Origin: Litomosoides sigmodontis
Lineage: Eukaryota; Nematoda; Chromadorea; Rhabditida; Onchocercidae
Length of the DNA stretch: 64,000 nt
NCBI GenBank assembly: GCA_963070105.1
Contig: OY718807.1
Coordinates: forward strand, 1,317,001-1,381,000
Direction of reading: 5' to 3'
In this document: one piece after another, positions 49,001-63,819 of the stretch
Layout: each line of letters opens with the position of its first letter
Numbering within the stretch: position 1 is the stretch's first letter
Translations under genes and position numbers: made by a program
Notes under the pieces: generated by a model
What the model was told of the DNA's origin: nothing
Database searches by the model: none
The model's input: the letters and a program-made list of their open reading frames with translations, nothing else

Positions 49001-52000
49001 CAAATTAATCAAAAAAAAAAACCTTTTGCCCTTCGGCAATTAAGAGATCAATACGTTGATTGTGTAGTGCAAGATCGGCTTCAAAAGCATCATGCTTTTT
49101 TAGTAAACCTTGCACTCCAGCCATATTTTCACCGAAATTGTCTGATGATAGAACTTGCTGTTTCTCGTTCATCCACGCTTCCTCCTCCTCCACTTTACCC
49201 ACAAATATTTGGAAGTCCTCACTCTCACCAAGCTTTTGCTGCCTTAAATGACACAGGTATTCTTTAAAAAATGATTAAAAAACGCCTAAAAAGAGCTCAA
49301 AAGACCAAACTACACCACATCTTATCCCATCTAACCTTTCTACCTCAACTTTCATCGACCTAAGCTTGAATCCTATCTAAGAAGTTGATCTAGTAAACTG
49401 ATACGTCACCTCTTTCCAGTAATATTTCGTATTTCGTTCCAACTTTCCTCCAAAGCTTGCATGCGTTTCTTTATTTCCGCAGCAGCAGTATCCGAAAGAT
49501 TAATTAATTCTAAGCCTTTGTCACGAACAAGTTCTACTTGCGATTCATGAGAAACTAGTTCATTGTCAATGCGTCGATGCTTTTTGCGCAGATTTTGAAC
49601 ACCAGTTAAATCTCGTCCATAATCATCACTCGAAACAAGTAATTTCTTTTCCCTATAAAGAGAGATAAATTAACAGTAGATATATAAGTTATTAAAATGA
49701 CAGTGGGATACTGGGCCAAAGAAAAACTACAGCACAGAAACTCACTTAATCCATGACTCTTCATCATCCATATCACGCAGGAACTGATAAACAGTGATAG
49801 CCTTGTTCAGCTTGTCACGTCGAATGTTTGCCATTTCACGAATTTTCTCATGACGATCATTTATAGCCTAAATCACCATAAAGAATAAGCATAAATATTG
49901 AAACTAATATGTAAGCAAAGTACTTTCTAGATCATAACTTTTACTTCAACAACTCAATTTGACTTTATCATTTATAATATGGTCCTAACAATCAAATTTT
50001 ACGTTAAAGCATGTTTATAGGAAATGAATTTCAGACCCTCGCATAATTAAAATTGTAGTAAAAAAAGGAAAAAATGGAACTGCAGAAGAAATAAAGATCA
50101 GGATGCCCTTAAACATTGTAAACAGTACAGGTCACTATTATAAAATTGACGTAGCTGCAGAAATAAGACTGCTAATATTACACAAATAATCATCATTGCC
50201 CAGTCTGAAGCCATAATTAAAAAGGAATTCCCCTACACTACCTTTCGACGATTGCGAATGTCAGGTTGATCGAACTGTCCATTACCGAGAAGGTTATCAG
50301 CCTGCATATTCATTTCGTTGACACGATCAGCATGTGCTGCTATATCAGCCTCCAAGAGTTGATGCTTCTTCAAGAGATTTTCAATACTGGTCAGATCTTT
50401 TCCATAATCTTCGGATGCAAGTAAACCTATAAAAAGGGCTGCATTTGCAGATGCATTGCAACTTTTTCCCTTGGAAAAGTTACTGAAATTCCACGAACCC
50501 TGCTCTCCATGCGGGTGTAACACCGTCCAAAGTAATGTATGTTTACTGTCATTAGAGCTTATTTTAAATGTTTCCCGGTAGTAAAACACACCATGTACCA
50601 GACCAATCCTTCCCATTTGTAAAATTTAGTAAATTTTAAAACTGACTTTCAACTTCACCAAGCCAAAATTCGAGATCCTTAACAGCCGCCATAAAACTTT
50701 TTTGTTTGTTAGCTTCCTTTAAACGAGAACTCTTCTCAGATGTTGTTTTCACCAACACTTCCCATTGATCATTCAAAGCCTTCAGTCTTTGCGAAACCGC
50801 ATCCTCAAACCATGAAAAGTGCTCATATTGTTTCGCCTATGTAAGATTAAGCAGAAAAAGTGACTTAGAAAGGTATGCCAGAGATAAAAATCTTAAGTAT
50901 TCATTAAATTTTTTGAAAATTTTTAAGAAACACTAAGGAACTTGAAGCTAAATGGATTGCAAAGAAAAATAGAAGTTTTTAATTTCGTTGCCCTTTACCT
51001 CTCCACCGCTACATTTACTGCCGTCGATAAGATTTTGACCAGCAGTAATTAATGTCGCGATTCGATCAGCATTTGCAGCAAGTTCTGCTTCAAATGCTTG
51101 CTGTTTCTGATGTTTTTGTTGAATATTGGTCGGGTCGCGGTAACTTTCCTCTTGGGCAACTTGAAATTTCTCCGCAATCCAGTTCTCAATTTCATCTGCA
51201 TCGCGGGAAAACTGCTGTAACGTTTGTGATTCGCCTAATTTACTACGTTTCTGAATCAAGGCTGCTTTCAAACGGTCCCATCGATGCAGGATTTGATCAC
51301 GTTTTTCGACTACAGCATTTTTGTCATAGTGATCAGAATTAATCAGTTGGTTTGCAAACGTTTGTAGCGCCAATATTTTTTCTTGCTGTGAAGTTATAGC
51401 CTGAAAGCATGAGCGTACTATAGGAAAATCTGAATTTTCTACCTTTCTTTAGAAGTATCAAAGGGAACGTTTTTGTGACAAGTGAACATATTACCAACAT
51501 CAAATCGATCTCTTGGAAGAGGACAAAGAACACCGAACCTTATCGAAGTCTTCATGCTTCTTTATCAAGCTCTCTACATTATCACTTGTATCCTCTTGGC
51601 TCAGAAATGCTTCCCGAGCGCTCATCCATGTATCGCCTTGTTCGCAATCACGATAAAATAGTTGTAGCTCTAAACACTGATCCAGAATATGTCGACGATG
51701 GATCCAAGAACTGAAAAATAAAATGATAAAATTTGTTCAAAATCATGCTTTCTTAATAAACATTTTCACAAACTAACTTCCAATTGTGCGTTATAAACTT
51801 CTAATTCTAATTTCGCATAAATTTTATATATTTAATAAAATAATTCTAAGCTCACTCTTCAAGTTTATGTCGAGCATTAGCAACATCTTGAAGACGTTGC
51901 TTAATATTTTCTGATGCATAATGATGGCTATTCAAGAGTTGATTGCCAAACTGCTGAAATACTTCGAACGTTGCAGCACGAGAGTCTATTTCTGTTCTAT

Positions 52001-55000
52001 ATTCTTGGTGACGTTCTAGCAGTGCTTCCGCTCCAGTAACGTCATTTGCAAGTTCATCACTTGACACTGAAAACGACAGTTTCATTTAGTTAAGAAATCC
52101 TCTCCATCAATTTTGTAATAGATCACATATTAAAAGTATTTGATTTAACCTACTTTCTCAAGAGACTACCCGTGGAACATTAAAGCAGTTAGAGGCGAAC
52201 CGATATTCCATGCCATTTCTAATCTTATAAATCTTCAACGGCATAAATGCAAATAAATAGCTTGATGCTAAGAAAAAAGAAAATGTTACTGTTACTCTCA
52301 AACAAATTCTCCACTTAATTAAAAGTGTCAAATTCCCTACTATCCAGCAGATATTCGTAGCGAACATCAAATCGATGAGCGTATAAACCTTTTCATAGTC
52401 GATCTTCAAGATAAAAAGGTTAAAAAGGTATTTATTTTTTAACCAAGTAATCAGTTACCAAGTTGGTTCATTGCTGCGGTCCACTGCATCAAATCACGAA
52501 AATCAGATAGGAATCGCTGATAATCATAACTATCCAGTAGTTTCTCTTTACGATCATTTGCTTTTGCAGTAAGACGGTTCCACTGTTCGCTTAATTCCCG
52601 TTGCAAATCATAAATCTGTTCTGCTGCTTCCGGATGGCTTTGTCGCAAACGATTCGCCTTTTCATCCAACGTTTTGATCTATAATAGCGGGTAAAAAATA
52701 TTCGATCCATATCATCTCTATTCCAAAATATTTACATCGAAAGGCTCCAAAATTATCGAGTTATCCTGCATGTTTCCCTATATAATAATGAGATTCCTTG
52801 CGTGAAACACCAATGCTGAGTGTGAATAAAAATCAGGAAAGCGCAGGTTTACTAGTTATATTATTTACTAATTATATTACTAAAAATCAGCTATACCTTG
52901 TCACCCAGAGCTGCCAAGTCACGTTCAACACCTTCATGCTTCCTTTGTAATGCCTGAACCGACCGTAAATCACGACCGAAATCTTCCGAATCAAGCGCTT
53001 CACCTTTTTCTATAATCCAGTCTTTCGTTTCATCAACGTCTCGGTGAAATCGCTGAACTTCATGGGCTGAACCAAGTTGTTGTTCACGTTGCTCTGTTTG
53101 CTCTTCTAATGCGCGCCAACGAGCATTTAAATCCTCAAAGTTTAGAAAGAAAGTTATATGTGCAACAAATCAGCAACAACGGGGACTTCATTGTAATACA
53201 GAATTGCAGACATTTTAAAGCCATTACTAATAGTAAATGATTATACAACTTGAATAGCCCGATAACAGCCTCATTTATCCTGCTCTATGCGGCACTACAG
53301 ACTACCTAAATATTTATACCTCAATTTGCTGCCGAATTCGTACAGCTGTTTCAGTTTGTCCAACTGATGTAAGTGTTGTTGCAATCTGGTTCATTTCTTG
53401 GAGTCGTATTTCATTCGCTTTGAGATCACCCTTGAAATCATCGAATTTCTTTTGCAGTACTTCCACCTGTTCCAGATCATTACTAATTTCTTGCTGTGCA
53501 GCAACGGCTTCCTGGAAAAATTATGACTCAAGTCTTTCAATTGTAAAGTAGTGAAATAGGCAGTTAATAGCCGTAACTTGGTCGCCTAAAAGAAATCGCT
53601 ATTTTTGGTCACTCGTGAATTCAATACCTTGTATCTTATTATGAGCATATTGGGTAAATTACTTTTCCCATATTAGTTAACAAGTAAAATTGCGTACAAA
53701 GCATTATACCATTTAGTAAAAGCCGAAATGAAACCATTTTGATACACTTTAAAGTAATGAATCAGTCATCGAAGATACCATCCATGATCATCCTTTACAG
53801 CTATTTATGCTTCCAAAATTTAATTCACTCTAATAAAGTTGCCATACCCTCGAACGTATCCATTCTGCCAAATCATTCGCTTCGCGAAGCAACTGATAGC
53901 CCTTGCAAGCTTCTTCGAGCTTTCGCTTCCTTGTTTCACCAAGAAGAACAAGTTTGTGGTACTGATCTTCAATCTGACTTTGTTTAACACCGATTATCGA
54001 TGGACTCTGCAAATCACATCCAAATGAAACCAACAGGGATCAAATCAAGCATTATGAATTTAACTTGTACATAACAATGTATAGGATATTCTAATAAGAA
54101 ATAAGCATTCTTCCCGAAGCACATATAGGTTTCTTATAGAATATCGCAATTAAATATATATGCCCTTATGATTCAAAACAATTGGCAATTTCAATATCAC
54201 TTCTTCAAACATACAAGCATTAAATGAGTACTGTCGCTTCTATGAACTTTTGTGCGAAGAGATTAACTACAAACATCATAAATGCAACTTACATTAAGCT
54301 TAATAGGTAGCATAGCATGTGAGATGCAAAAGTGGTTCAATTCTTATATCACAAGCATTACCTGTTCAGTTGTAGATTTTTGTGCAGCACCCGCTTCAAC
54401 TTTTTTTACATAAGCAGCAGGAACGAATCCCTGACGATCGTTTACTTCTACTTTCCACCAATCCTGAGAACACCAATGTAATAAAATAAAAACCAAGAAA
54501 CCAGAAAAAATATTTCACTTTCAAAGCGTACCTTATTCGATGAATTCAGCAGCGTAATAACATCACCTTTCTTGATGGAAACTTCTCTCGGTGATTTTTC
54601 GGTATAATCATATAATGCCATAACACATTCACGCCCAAGTTGTCCACTTGAGTGTTCTTGATATTTGCACTGAACAGCTTCTTTGCGCAATTCCTGAAAT
54701 ACTATTTCAGATCCAGTAAATCCTCCTAATCAGTTTTAAAAAAATACGATAAATTTTTACGTAGTTTACGATAAGTTTCAAAATCCCAATCATATTTGGC
54801 GCATTCCGGCTGCCTTTTCAGAAATTTCATCACGATTTGCTCTAAATTCAAATTTCTTCTTACATCAATTGTAGATTTGAAAGCTTCCAAATCAGACATC
54901 AAAGCGCGATGTTTCTTAAGCAAAGACTCTGCGCTATCCTCATCTTTACCATAATCAGTACTACCGACAACTGGCTCTTTTTCACGCATCCAAGATTCTG

Positions 55001-58000
55001 CCTCACTCGCATCAGCCAAATATTGATGAGCCTTAAATAAGTTAGAATTATCTTTGAAATGGAATGCTGCCTGACAACACCAGAAATGAAAAAAATTTCG
55101 CGCAGCATTTTGAATACAACAACAGTCTAAACTCTTTGGCAAGTTTGTGCAGAACTTCTTTCATATTCCTTATCATTCTGTGTTAAAATGCAAATGCAGC
55201 TATCATCAACGAATCTCATTCAAATACAAATAAGAAATTAAAATTTTATAAGTGAAAGCATCGTCAGAAAAGTCCTGTTACCTGCAGCGAATCATCCAAA
55301 TCCTGTCGACGCTTGTCGGCTTTTGTTTTCAAATTTCTCCAACTATCGCGTAATTGTGCGAGCTTTTCGCGAATATCTGCAGCAAGGAAATGACCTTGCT
55401 GAACCATTGCTTCAGCCGCTTCACCGACCGCTTCAACTTGCGGCTCATGGTTTGCAATCTCAGCAATAAGAGCCTGCTGTTTTTTGATCAAATTCTGAAC
55501 ACCGATTAGGTCACGCCCTAAAAAATTATGCGGTAGCACAGTAGTTTGCACTCTCAAAATTGCACTACAGTATGCTTGAAATATTTGTTAGAAATCAGAA
55601 AAAAAAATGCTAGAGGTTAAATACGACAGCATGACGCTTTTACCTCTATTTGAGCTGCTTGCGACTTGTTCCTTTTCTCGAATCCATGCTAATTCATCAT
55701 CAATATCTCTAAACAACTGGTTACCCCGAAGTGATTCCGCCAATTTATCTTTTCGTGTATTTAGCGGATTACGTAATGCATCGTATCTGCATAACAATCT
55801 TGATAATGATACTCTCAAAGAAAAAAAGTTTGCATTTGTTTGTTTTAATTCAAAATATATTTTGCATTAATAAAGGTGCGCATGCTGAAAAGGTTAAACA
55901 ATTTCATCCCAATTCAACAGCAATATAAATATTAAACAATGCAGAAATACTACAATATTGCGCAGTGCGAACGACCATCATTAAATCTCATCCCTTTTAC
56001 GAAGACTAAAAGGGATATGAGCGTATTACAAAATAGTGCGACAAAGAGTAAGAAGCTGAAACAGGTGGTTTATATTACAGCCTATCTCATGGAAACATGA
56101 GCAGTAACGCTACGAACAAACCTTGCACGCAATGCCTCTTCCTTTCGCAAAATCATAGGTGCATCAAAATGTCCACCATCATGAAAGGCTATTGCTTGTT
56201 TCTTAACGAGATCAATACGATCCTGATGAGCGTTATAATCACTCTCCAAAAGTCCAAGCTTTTTTTGGAGATTTTGGACAGAAATTAAATCCTTGCCATA
56301 ATCCTCAGATGCAAGCTGCCCTTCCAGTTCGCTCAACCACAATTCGATATCCTCAACATTCCTAAAACATGCCTCTAAAAACTCACCGTTATTTTAACCA
56401 ACTGTACAGCGAGTCCACCATCATGAAGGGCCATGAAAGGTGAAAAACCTTGAGTTATACCATAAAATCACCAACCGGATTAAATTAAATCATAGGTAAC
56501 ACGACCTGTTAAACTGCTGCTGGTCTCCCGCTTCTTTTAATTTTGAACCTTTCTTGGCGGTTGCGTCGACCAAGTCATCCCACATACCAATCACCTTGCC
56601 CAAACGCTCTTCCACGTGCGGTGCAGCATAGTGCTTCTCTTTAACTAGTAAAGCTCCTGCTGCATTAATATCATCCAGGCGATTTTTATTTGCCTTCAGT
56701 TCTTGCTCGTAATTCAAATGCTTCTGCAGTTTTCCCCTAAAAAGAAATAAGCATTCGATCGCAATAAAATTATTCGTAATAAAATGGTCACTATGATAAA
56801 CTTACGTTACTAAATATGGAAAAGTGCCAACATTCGAATTTTCAATAAATCCACATTTGAATTTGAAAAATGAAAGAAATCATCATACTTTTTATAAACA
56901 CTTCCTATGCATGTGATCAGGAAGTGAATTGCAACGACAAAGTTGAAGATGAAAAGCCTAGCAGTATCGCATGAGAAACACTAATACGTTAGTTGGACAT
57001 TGTCGTTCGGCAATAAATAACACACCTGATGTTAGTGGGGTCAAGATATGAATCATCTTTAGCGGTTTTCAGCTTCTCCTTTATCCAACCAACCATTTCA
57101 TCACAATCACGATCGAATTGTTGCAGTCGGTAAGAATTCTCAAGTTTGTGCCGTCGTTCCGATGCCTGCATTGGTCGATATTAGCTCAATGAGAAACTGT
57201 CAAAACTATATTTTATAATATTCCACAGTGATTTGGATGCCTGGTCTGTTACGAGCTCGCAACAAGTGGAAAATTCAAAAATGATAGCATTTTTTCAACT
57301 TGCGTGTTCCGTAATCCTACCTTCTTCAAGAGCTGTTTTCGACGATCCAGAAGCGAAGCTCGTCGACGACCAACATCATCAGCTGCGTAATGCTGCCCTT
57401 GTATCAATTTTGTAGCGAATTCATCCAGAGCGTTAATTTTTTCCTCCTGTGCAGCCAGAGATTTCTCGAAGTCTTCATGTTTTTTAATCAATGACTCAAC
57501 GTTATCCAAACTATCGCCCAAATCTTCATTTGATAGAAATGCTTCTTGCTTTGTCATCCATGTTTCAGCCTGAAAATTTCTCCCTTATATCTCACTATAA
57601 GTCTGTTGTAAACAAGTTATACAACCAGGTAAACAGTGTCGACAAAAATTACTTCAGCAATAAAGTCGCAATTAGTCCCACAATGCCATATACGGTTGAT
57701 TTTCAGACTATTCTACAAGCATTAGTGCAGTAATGCATTAAAATGGTCCAATAAAGCAGCTTTTAACAAGGTAATATCATTTGACAGATAAATAGATCAT
57801 CCAAAAAGATTATCAATTATAGAAACTTCTTACTTGCTCGGTATCACGATAAAACAGTTGTAAATCCATGCATTGCTCGTAAAGTATTCGTCGTTCTTCC
57901 CATAACGAAAGCAAGCTTGCTTTTTCTTGTGCTAAATGTGTCAACTTATCTCGAACATCATTAGACTGTTCGACTGCTTCATCCAGTAGTTTTTGCCCAG

Positions 58001-61000
58001 CTTCTGCTGTTTGCATAAAACTGTCTTCTCTGGCATCAATTTCACCCTAAAACCATAGAAAGTAAACAATCAAAGAACTGAATTTCTCTAGAAATATTAC
58101 AATAACAAGCGCCACCCTATAAAGGTATAGATTGCCAATACACAACCCGGTGTTCTTGGTGACTTTCAAGCAAAGCTTCGGCGCCTGCAACGTCTTTAGC
58201 TAATTCATCAGCAGATATCACGGCTCGCATATCGTTAATCCAGGAACAAAGGTCACGATAATCAGTTAAAAACCTGAAACTTGTCAAATTTTATTGGAAA
58301 ACACAGTCGAAATTCCCCGTTTGCAATACTCACATCCCACTACGAATATTTTAATATGGAATATTACAAATTTGGTCGAAATTTTAATTCGCTAACAAAT
58401 TCTTATTCAGTAACAAACCGATGAAGGTTGTAGGAGGAATCCAACCCATCTTTACGAGCTTGAGCTTTCCGTTTCAATGCTACCCATTGATCTTTTGCTT
58501 CGTTCATTTTTGCAGTTATTGCATCAGCTCGATCTGGATGAAGTTGGGCAAGTCGCTCCGCTTCCGCCAGCAGCGAAGTCACCTGGAAAAAATGTATTTG
58601 AGTGGAATTTACTCACTAATTTTAAACGCCTTCTCAAAGGAATATTAATTTATAGCAAAGATGCTTATGCCCAATCCCCAAATCATGCCCACATTTCATT
58701 TCGGTATAAATCAATGTCGTCTGCAGTACGATAACTTCGACACCTACGAAAAGACTCCGTTGCTGGACATAGAGCAAAAAACATTAAATTGACTAAGAAT
58801 GAAACTTGCGATTCTTTAAATGTTTCAGTACTAAAAGCAACCGGAAAAGATAAACCTTAGCATCCAAAGCAGCTAAATCACGCTCAGTCCCTTCGTGTTT
58901 ACGTTGCAACGCTTGTACATTGTTCAGATCTCGTCCGTAATCATCCGATGATAGTGTCGAATCTTTTTCGCCAATCCAAGCCAAAGTTTCGTCAATGTCG
59001 CGATTAAAACGCTGAACTTGATGTGCTCCAAACAAACCTTCCCGTCTACAAAATCATAAATTCAGGAACTTTTTCAATTTTAGAAATTACATTCAGTTCG
59101 TGGCCAAGTTGTCTGTTATCGAAGCAAAAAAAAAGAAAAACATCTGCATGAAGTAAAAATCTCACCGAGTAGCAGCAAGAGTATTAAGACGATGCCAAGC
59201 ATCATTAACTTCATCCTTTTTCTGATTGATCATTTCAAATTCTGTATGACCATCGTCAATCAGCTTGTCAGCTGCCTGGTTAACTTCTGTGATACGATAT
59301 TGATGATTGCCCAGTTCTTTTAGAAATTCTTCAAATTTCCGTTGTAGAACCTGAATAATTGTAATTATGAGTAGACAAGATGTTCATAAAACTCGAAAAA
59401 AAATTTACTGTTTCATTAAAAAGCTTTCATAAACTTACAAACCTCAACGTGCTCCAAATCGTGACCGAAGTCTTCAGCAGTAACGAAAGCCTCTTTATCA
59501 CGAATCCAATAAAGTACTTCATCGCACTGTCTCATAAACTGCAAGAGTTTTAAAGCCTGCTGAAGTTTAATGCCCTTATCTTTCAACTTGAAAAACAGTT
59601 GATCCCACAATGAATGGAGCTCGTTGAGTCGTCTCTGAAATTGAAAGGTGTCATTTCATATCAGAAGTGTTGCTTAATTCATATCACTTTCTAAAACAAC
59701 AATTTCTTAACGATCTCTTAACGATAAAAGCCACTCAAAACACGCAGTACTTATACTATCTTATACGGTTAATTCTCTACAACTGTTATTGCATGAACTG
59801 CTTCAGGTTCTTTCTCTGGCTAACTGTATACTTTTCAGCACTTTGCATGAAGCTCTCTAAATAGCTTTCAGATGTCGTCAAACCAGTAATTTCGATTCAG
59901 CTTAAACAAAAAAAAAGATCTACCTATTACCAACAAAAGATCTACCTATTACCTTTCGTACTAGGTTCTGATTTTCAATCATAACTAATAAAATTATTTA
60001 TACGGATCATTCTCGTACGGGACCTTGATGATATCTGAAGCAAAATGTTGATGCTGTATCATATCAGTGCCGGTTTTATCAAGCTGTGCTATAGCATTGG
60101 AATGTGCATGAACTTCAGCCTCAAATGCCTCATGTTTCTGAATCTTTGCCTGTAAAGCGCAAAAATAATTGAAATGTGCTCCCAAAACACAATACCTGCT
60201 TTCAAGAAATTCCAACGACTGCATTGTTTTTCAAAACCCTACGTTCACATTCATCCTCAAAAAACTTCAGAAAGAATATAATTTTATGAGAAATACACGA
60301 ACTTGCAAATTAGTTGGATCTCGAAACGATTCTTCAGATGCTGTTTGCAGCTTTTCAATTATCCAAATCTCCAACTCGTCCGCATCGCGTTTAAAGTACT
60401 GGAATTGTCGTGCCTCTTCCAGTCGATTACGTTTAGCGCGAGCAAATTCTTTAAACTGCGCATAATGTCCAAGCACTTCAGCTCGACGATTCTGCAAATG
60501 GTTACTAATTGAAAAAGAAAAAAAATATTACGCACTTTTTTGTGACGCGTCCAAAAAAAAATTTCCAGCAAAAAATGTTTACACACTTGAACAACCAAAA
60601 CTTAGAAGAATTTACACATGCACGTATTTCTTGTTACCTTTCTTATATTTGTTCTCATCTTTTCTGATTAACCTAACTTCTCACTTTCTAATTATTTCAC
60701 ATGACTTTTGTCTCTTTTCGGCAAAATCTCATCTTTCATTCGCAGAATTACGAAAAACAAATGGTAACAGAAGCGCGTCGTAATTAATCCTGATAAATCT
60801 CAAATTCCATCAATAGAATGATGCGAACGGTAGTTAGCAAGTGCAACACATCCGACATAATACAATTTTTTATTCTTCACCACTAACTTTTGGTGATAAT
60901 TAACTAGACGAAATTTACCTGAATATCTTCAGCACTTTCAAGAATTTTAATTTCCTGCGGTGGTGGAACTTCGAGAACAGGTTCCGGTGGTGATGCTGAT

Positions 61001-61017
61001 ATAGCTGTCTGGGCCAT
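46026..61017 (-). CDS. spc-1: Alpha-spectrin, complete (about 2435 aa)
   Basis: Membrane-skeleton protein that pairs with beta-spectrin and binds actin. Exons (- strand): 60919-61017, 60303-60491, 60024-60149, 59443-59634, 59166-59350, 58856-59045, 58419-58582, 58147-58273, 57834-58046, 57321-57569, 57026-57165, 56506-56736, 56122-56361, 55644-55786, 55282-55517, 54864-55031, 54532-54693, 54362-54463, 53848-54006, 53320-53511, 52897-53133, 52459-52678, 51856-52066, 51539-51710, 50999-51400, 50647-50836, 50242-50426, 49746-49867, 49410-49652, 49023-49242, 48619-48790, 48182-48501, 47766-48029, 47480-47653, 47134-47237, 46864-47017, 46460-46741, 46026-46154. All phases agree. N-terminal partial repeat (tetramerisation helix), about 20 triple-helix repeats, an SH3 domain (about 986-1042: [35 protein letters not shown]), and a C-terminal EF-hand module with [13 protein letters not shown] (about 2341). 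Length about that of nematode SPC-1. Confidence 0.97.
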
Positions 61018-61080
61018 ACTGCTCCTTACTTTTTATTATTCCGTATGTTCGAAGAATTTGATCTGATATGCGTCACCCAG

Positions 61081-61083
61081 CTG
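61081..61083 (-). promoter_or_regulatory. Acceptor in the alpha-spectrin 5' leader
   Basis: On the minus strand a polypyrimidine-rich ctctctttcag ends here, 63 bases upstream of the spectrin ATG. It is a likely spliced-leader addition site or the end of a 5' UTR intron. Confidence 0.5.
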
Positions 61084-61189
61084 AAAGAGAGGAATAGATT
61101 TTATCATTATTATTAAAAATTAGTATCGTTCGTACATACAGCTAAAAACATTCCATGTGAATGAACCTTAAAAAGTCCATTCATACCAC

Positions 61190-61209
61190 ATATATATATA
61201 TATATATAC

Positions 61210-61253
<44 letters not shown>
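61190..61253. repeat. (TA)n microsatellite
   Basis: TA dinucleotide run of about 64 bases with two CA interruptions. Confidence 0.97.
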
Positions 61254-61256
<3 letters not shown>

Positions 61257-61441
61257 CATACACCTCCTTTCACTGGTATGAGTCATCAATGAAATGACAG
61301 TGGAAGTGATTTGGCCAAACGAAATCATCGTGTGTTTGTTGAGTTTGGTTTGGATGTGAAATAGACGAGAAATAGTGAGGAGTAGATGTAATCGAAACAG
61401 TAAAACGAAATAGAGCTCGACAGCCTCTAGCTTCAACACAC

Positions 61442-61470
<29 letters not shown>
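61442..61470. repeat. (CA)n microsatellite
   Basis: CA dinucleotide run of 29 bases. Confidence 0.97.
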
Positions 61471-61473
<3 letters not shown>

Positions 61474-62331
61474 TAGACAGACAAACATACATACACACAT
61501 ACATGTGCAAAATGTTTTGGAATAACCTGAAAAAGGAGAGAGAACAACTACTACTACTATCGGCATTCGAATGATGAAGGAAGGAATGGATGAATGCCGT
61601 CGTTGTTGGTGGCTGTCTATGTGTACACGTATGTGCGTCATATGTGTGTGCGTATGTATATGTGTATATATAATAGTGATATGGCAGCTATACTACGGTA
61701 GAATTCGATTTTTAAGGAATAAGGAACATTTCATAGAAGTAATGAATGGTTCACTTAACTGTTAAAAATTGTTCTTCATTACTATGCCTGGTTGTTTTTA
61801 AGGAAGCGAAATTTGATGCTTGCTATTGGTTAGATGGGAAAATAAGCATAGCAAAACTTTAAAAATTACTTCTTTTTCCAGTGCTCATCAATTCTGTTTC
61901 ATTTTAGTGAATTTCATTAAAATATGATTTTGTAACGTTGCCGATTGCTTCTATCATTAGGAAAACAATGAAAAAGTTACGAGAAATTAGTAAGCATTTG
62001 GTGCACTGTCTTCATTTATATTCTTACATTCAAATTTCAATCATACGACAACAGCAACTGTTACTAGCGATAGCAATAGAAATAGGTTGGTACAGACTGT
62101 GAAGGAGCGGTAAGTGAGAAGATGACAGAAGAAGGTTTCTTTCAGTTCAGCTCCTTGCCTTCTCTTCCTCTCCCACTATTTCTTGCTACTCTTTTCCTCC
62201 ATTTCCATTCTTACAGCAAATGCAGTTGGTGGTGGCGTATGCCACGCCGGTCCTTCTCTGTGCTATCCTTTTTTTTCCACCCTGCATATATGCTGATTTA
62301 ACAATTCCATCTCGAATATGAATAAGATACG

Positions 62332-62359
62332 GGAGAGAGAGAGAGGGAGAGAGAGAGAA
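62332..62359. repeat. (GA)n microsatellite
   Basis: GA dinucleotide run with one GGGA interruption. Confidence 0.93.
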
Positions 62360-63819
62360 AGCAGACGGATTAAGATGCTCCTCATAAATGCTTACAACTC
62401 TTTTAGCTAATTAAATGGGAACAAAAACAGACAGTTTCTTATATCACCTGAACGAACCAGTTTTCCACATCATGCGACCAGATCACCAGCAGCGGATGAA
62501 TAAATACTCATAAAGTACAAAAAATCTGGTGAAAGTAAAAGCAGCTAGTACTAATGTACTGGAAAATGTTTAGTGAATCATTGCAGATAGTTATTACTCA
62601 CACCTTAATTACAATTAATTATAATTGCTTTATCACTTTTTGTACTCGTTCTTGTGGCTGTATCAAATTATTAATCCGTTAAAGTTACAGTTATTTGCAG
62701 GAGATCTTCAATATTTTACTGATTCACTTGCAGGTTACGTATATTATCTAAACGATGAAAATAATCACTAAAACCACCATCCATTTTAACAATAGCAAAA
62801 TGACTAAGAAAATACATTTCTTTATTTTTTTTAAAGCTCTAAAATAACTAACTGTACGATAAGGATAGTCGAATTAACGTTCAAATGACATACATGGAAA
62901 AAAATGATGCAATATTTGTCTTGAATGTGATGTAACAATTGTGACGAACTGGTACGAACAAGAATTTTAAAGTGTTTGGCACGTAAACTGAAAGGGAAGT
63001 TATGCGTAACATATCTCCGTTATCTCTACAATTATCTAGCTGACTGACAACATCCAATACAAGAGATGATCTAATTAAATTATTATTGCAGGAATTGCTT
63101 CTTTGTAATTAGACATGATTTTTGAGGAAGAAAAGAAAACAATGTAAAAAATGCTTGGGAGGAATTAAATGAATCAAAGAGATGACTTTATTACTTGTTT
63201 GATTACAGTTTTGTTACTTGAAAAGTAATGATATAATTAAATTATAACATATAATTTGAATCTTTAATCCAAGCAGGATATATCCCTATAGTCATCGAAA
63301 ATCGATAATTGCAAAAAAGAAAACATCCATGAATGACTGGGATGAAATCAACATTCGAACAACTATAAAGGAATAATTTCTTTGTAGCTAAGTGAATTCC
63401 TCATCAACTTTTTGGCTTTCAAGAATAAAACCAACAAACTTCTAAATTAATATGCCATGCAAATGGCCAGAGAATGATTTTAAAGCTCTGGTGTTAAAAC
63501 ATCATATGTATTAAAGTTTTTAGATTATCAATGTGAAAATATGCTACTAAATGAAATTCATATACCGCTGTCTTGATTATTTTAAACGATTGGTACGATA
63601 CATTAAAACTCTTAAAAATTTCAGCTAATCGAAATTAGGGACTTTAAAAAGCCTTCTTTTTTCATATTACTTCTGAAACTCCAGCATCACGCCCCACAAC
63701 AATACTACTCCATCCTCCTTACACCACCGCACAACAACCACCCGGAAAATGGCGCGCAAAGGTCCGGAAAGCCCGCATCGAGTTAGTACGGAGCACTATG
63801 CAAAATTTTGTCTCTTCAT

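Larger units (their letters stand above)
61084..63819. other. Upstream region of the alpha-spectrin gene
   Basis: About 2.7 kb without a supportable coding exon. Contains (TA)n, (CA)n and (GA)n microsatellites and a polypyrimidine-rich patch at 62.15-62.28 kb. A C-rich, less AT-rich patch at 63.68-63.79 kb lies near the far end. The spectrin promoter should be here; no specific element recognised. Confidence 0.55.

Noticed and set aside
55032..55079. Sixteen-residue upstream extension of the spectrin exon ending at 55031
   Set aside because: It would interrupt the strongly conserved junction [19 protein letters not shown]; kept only as a possible isoform.
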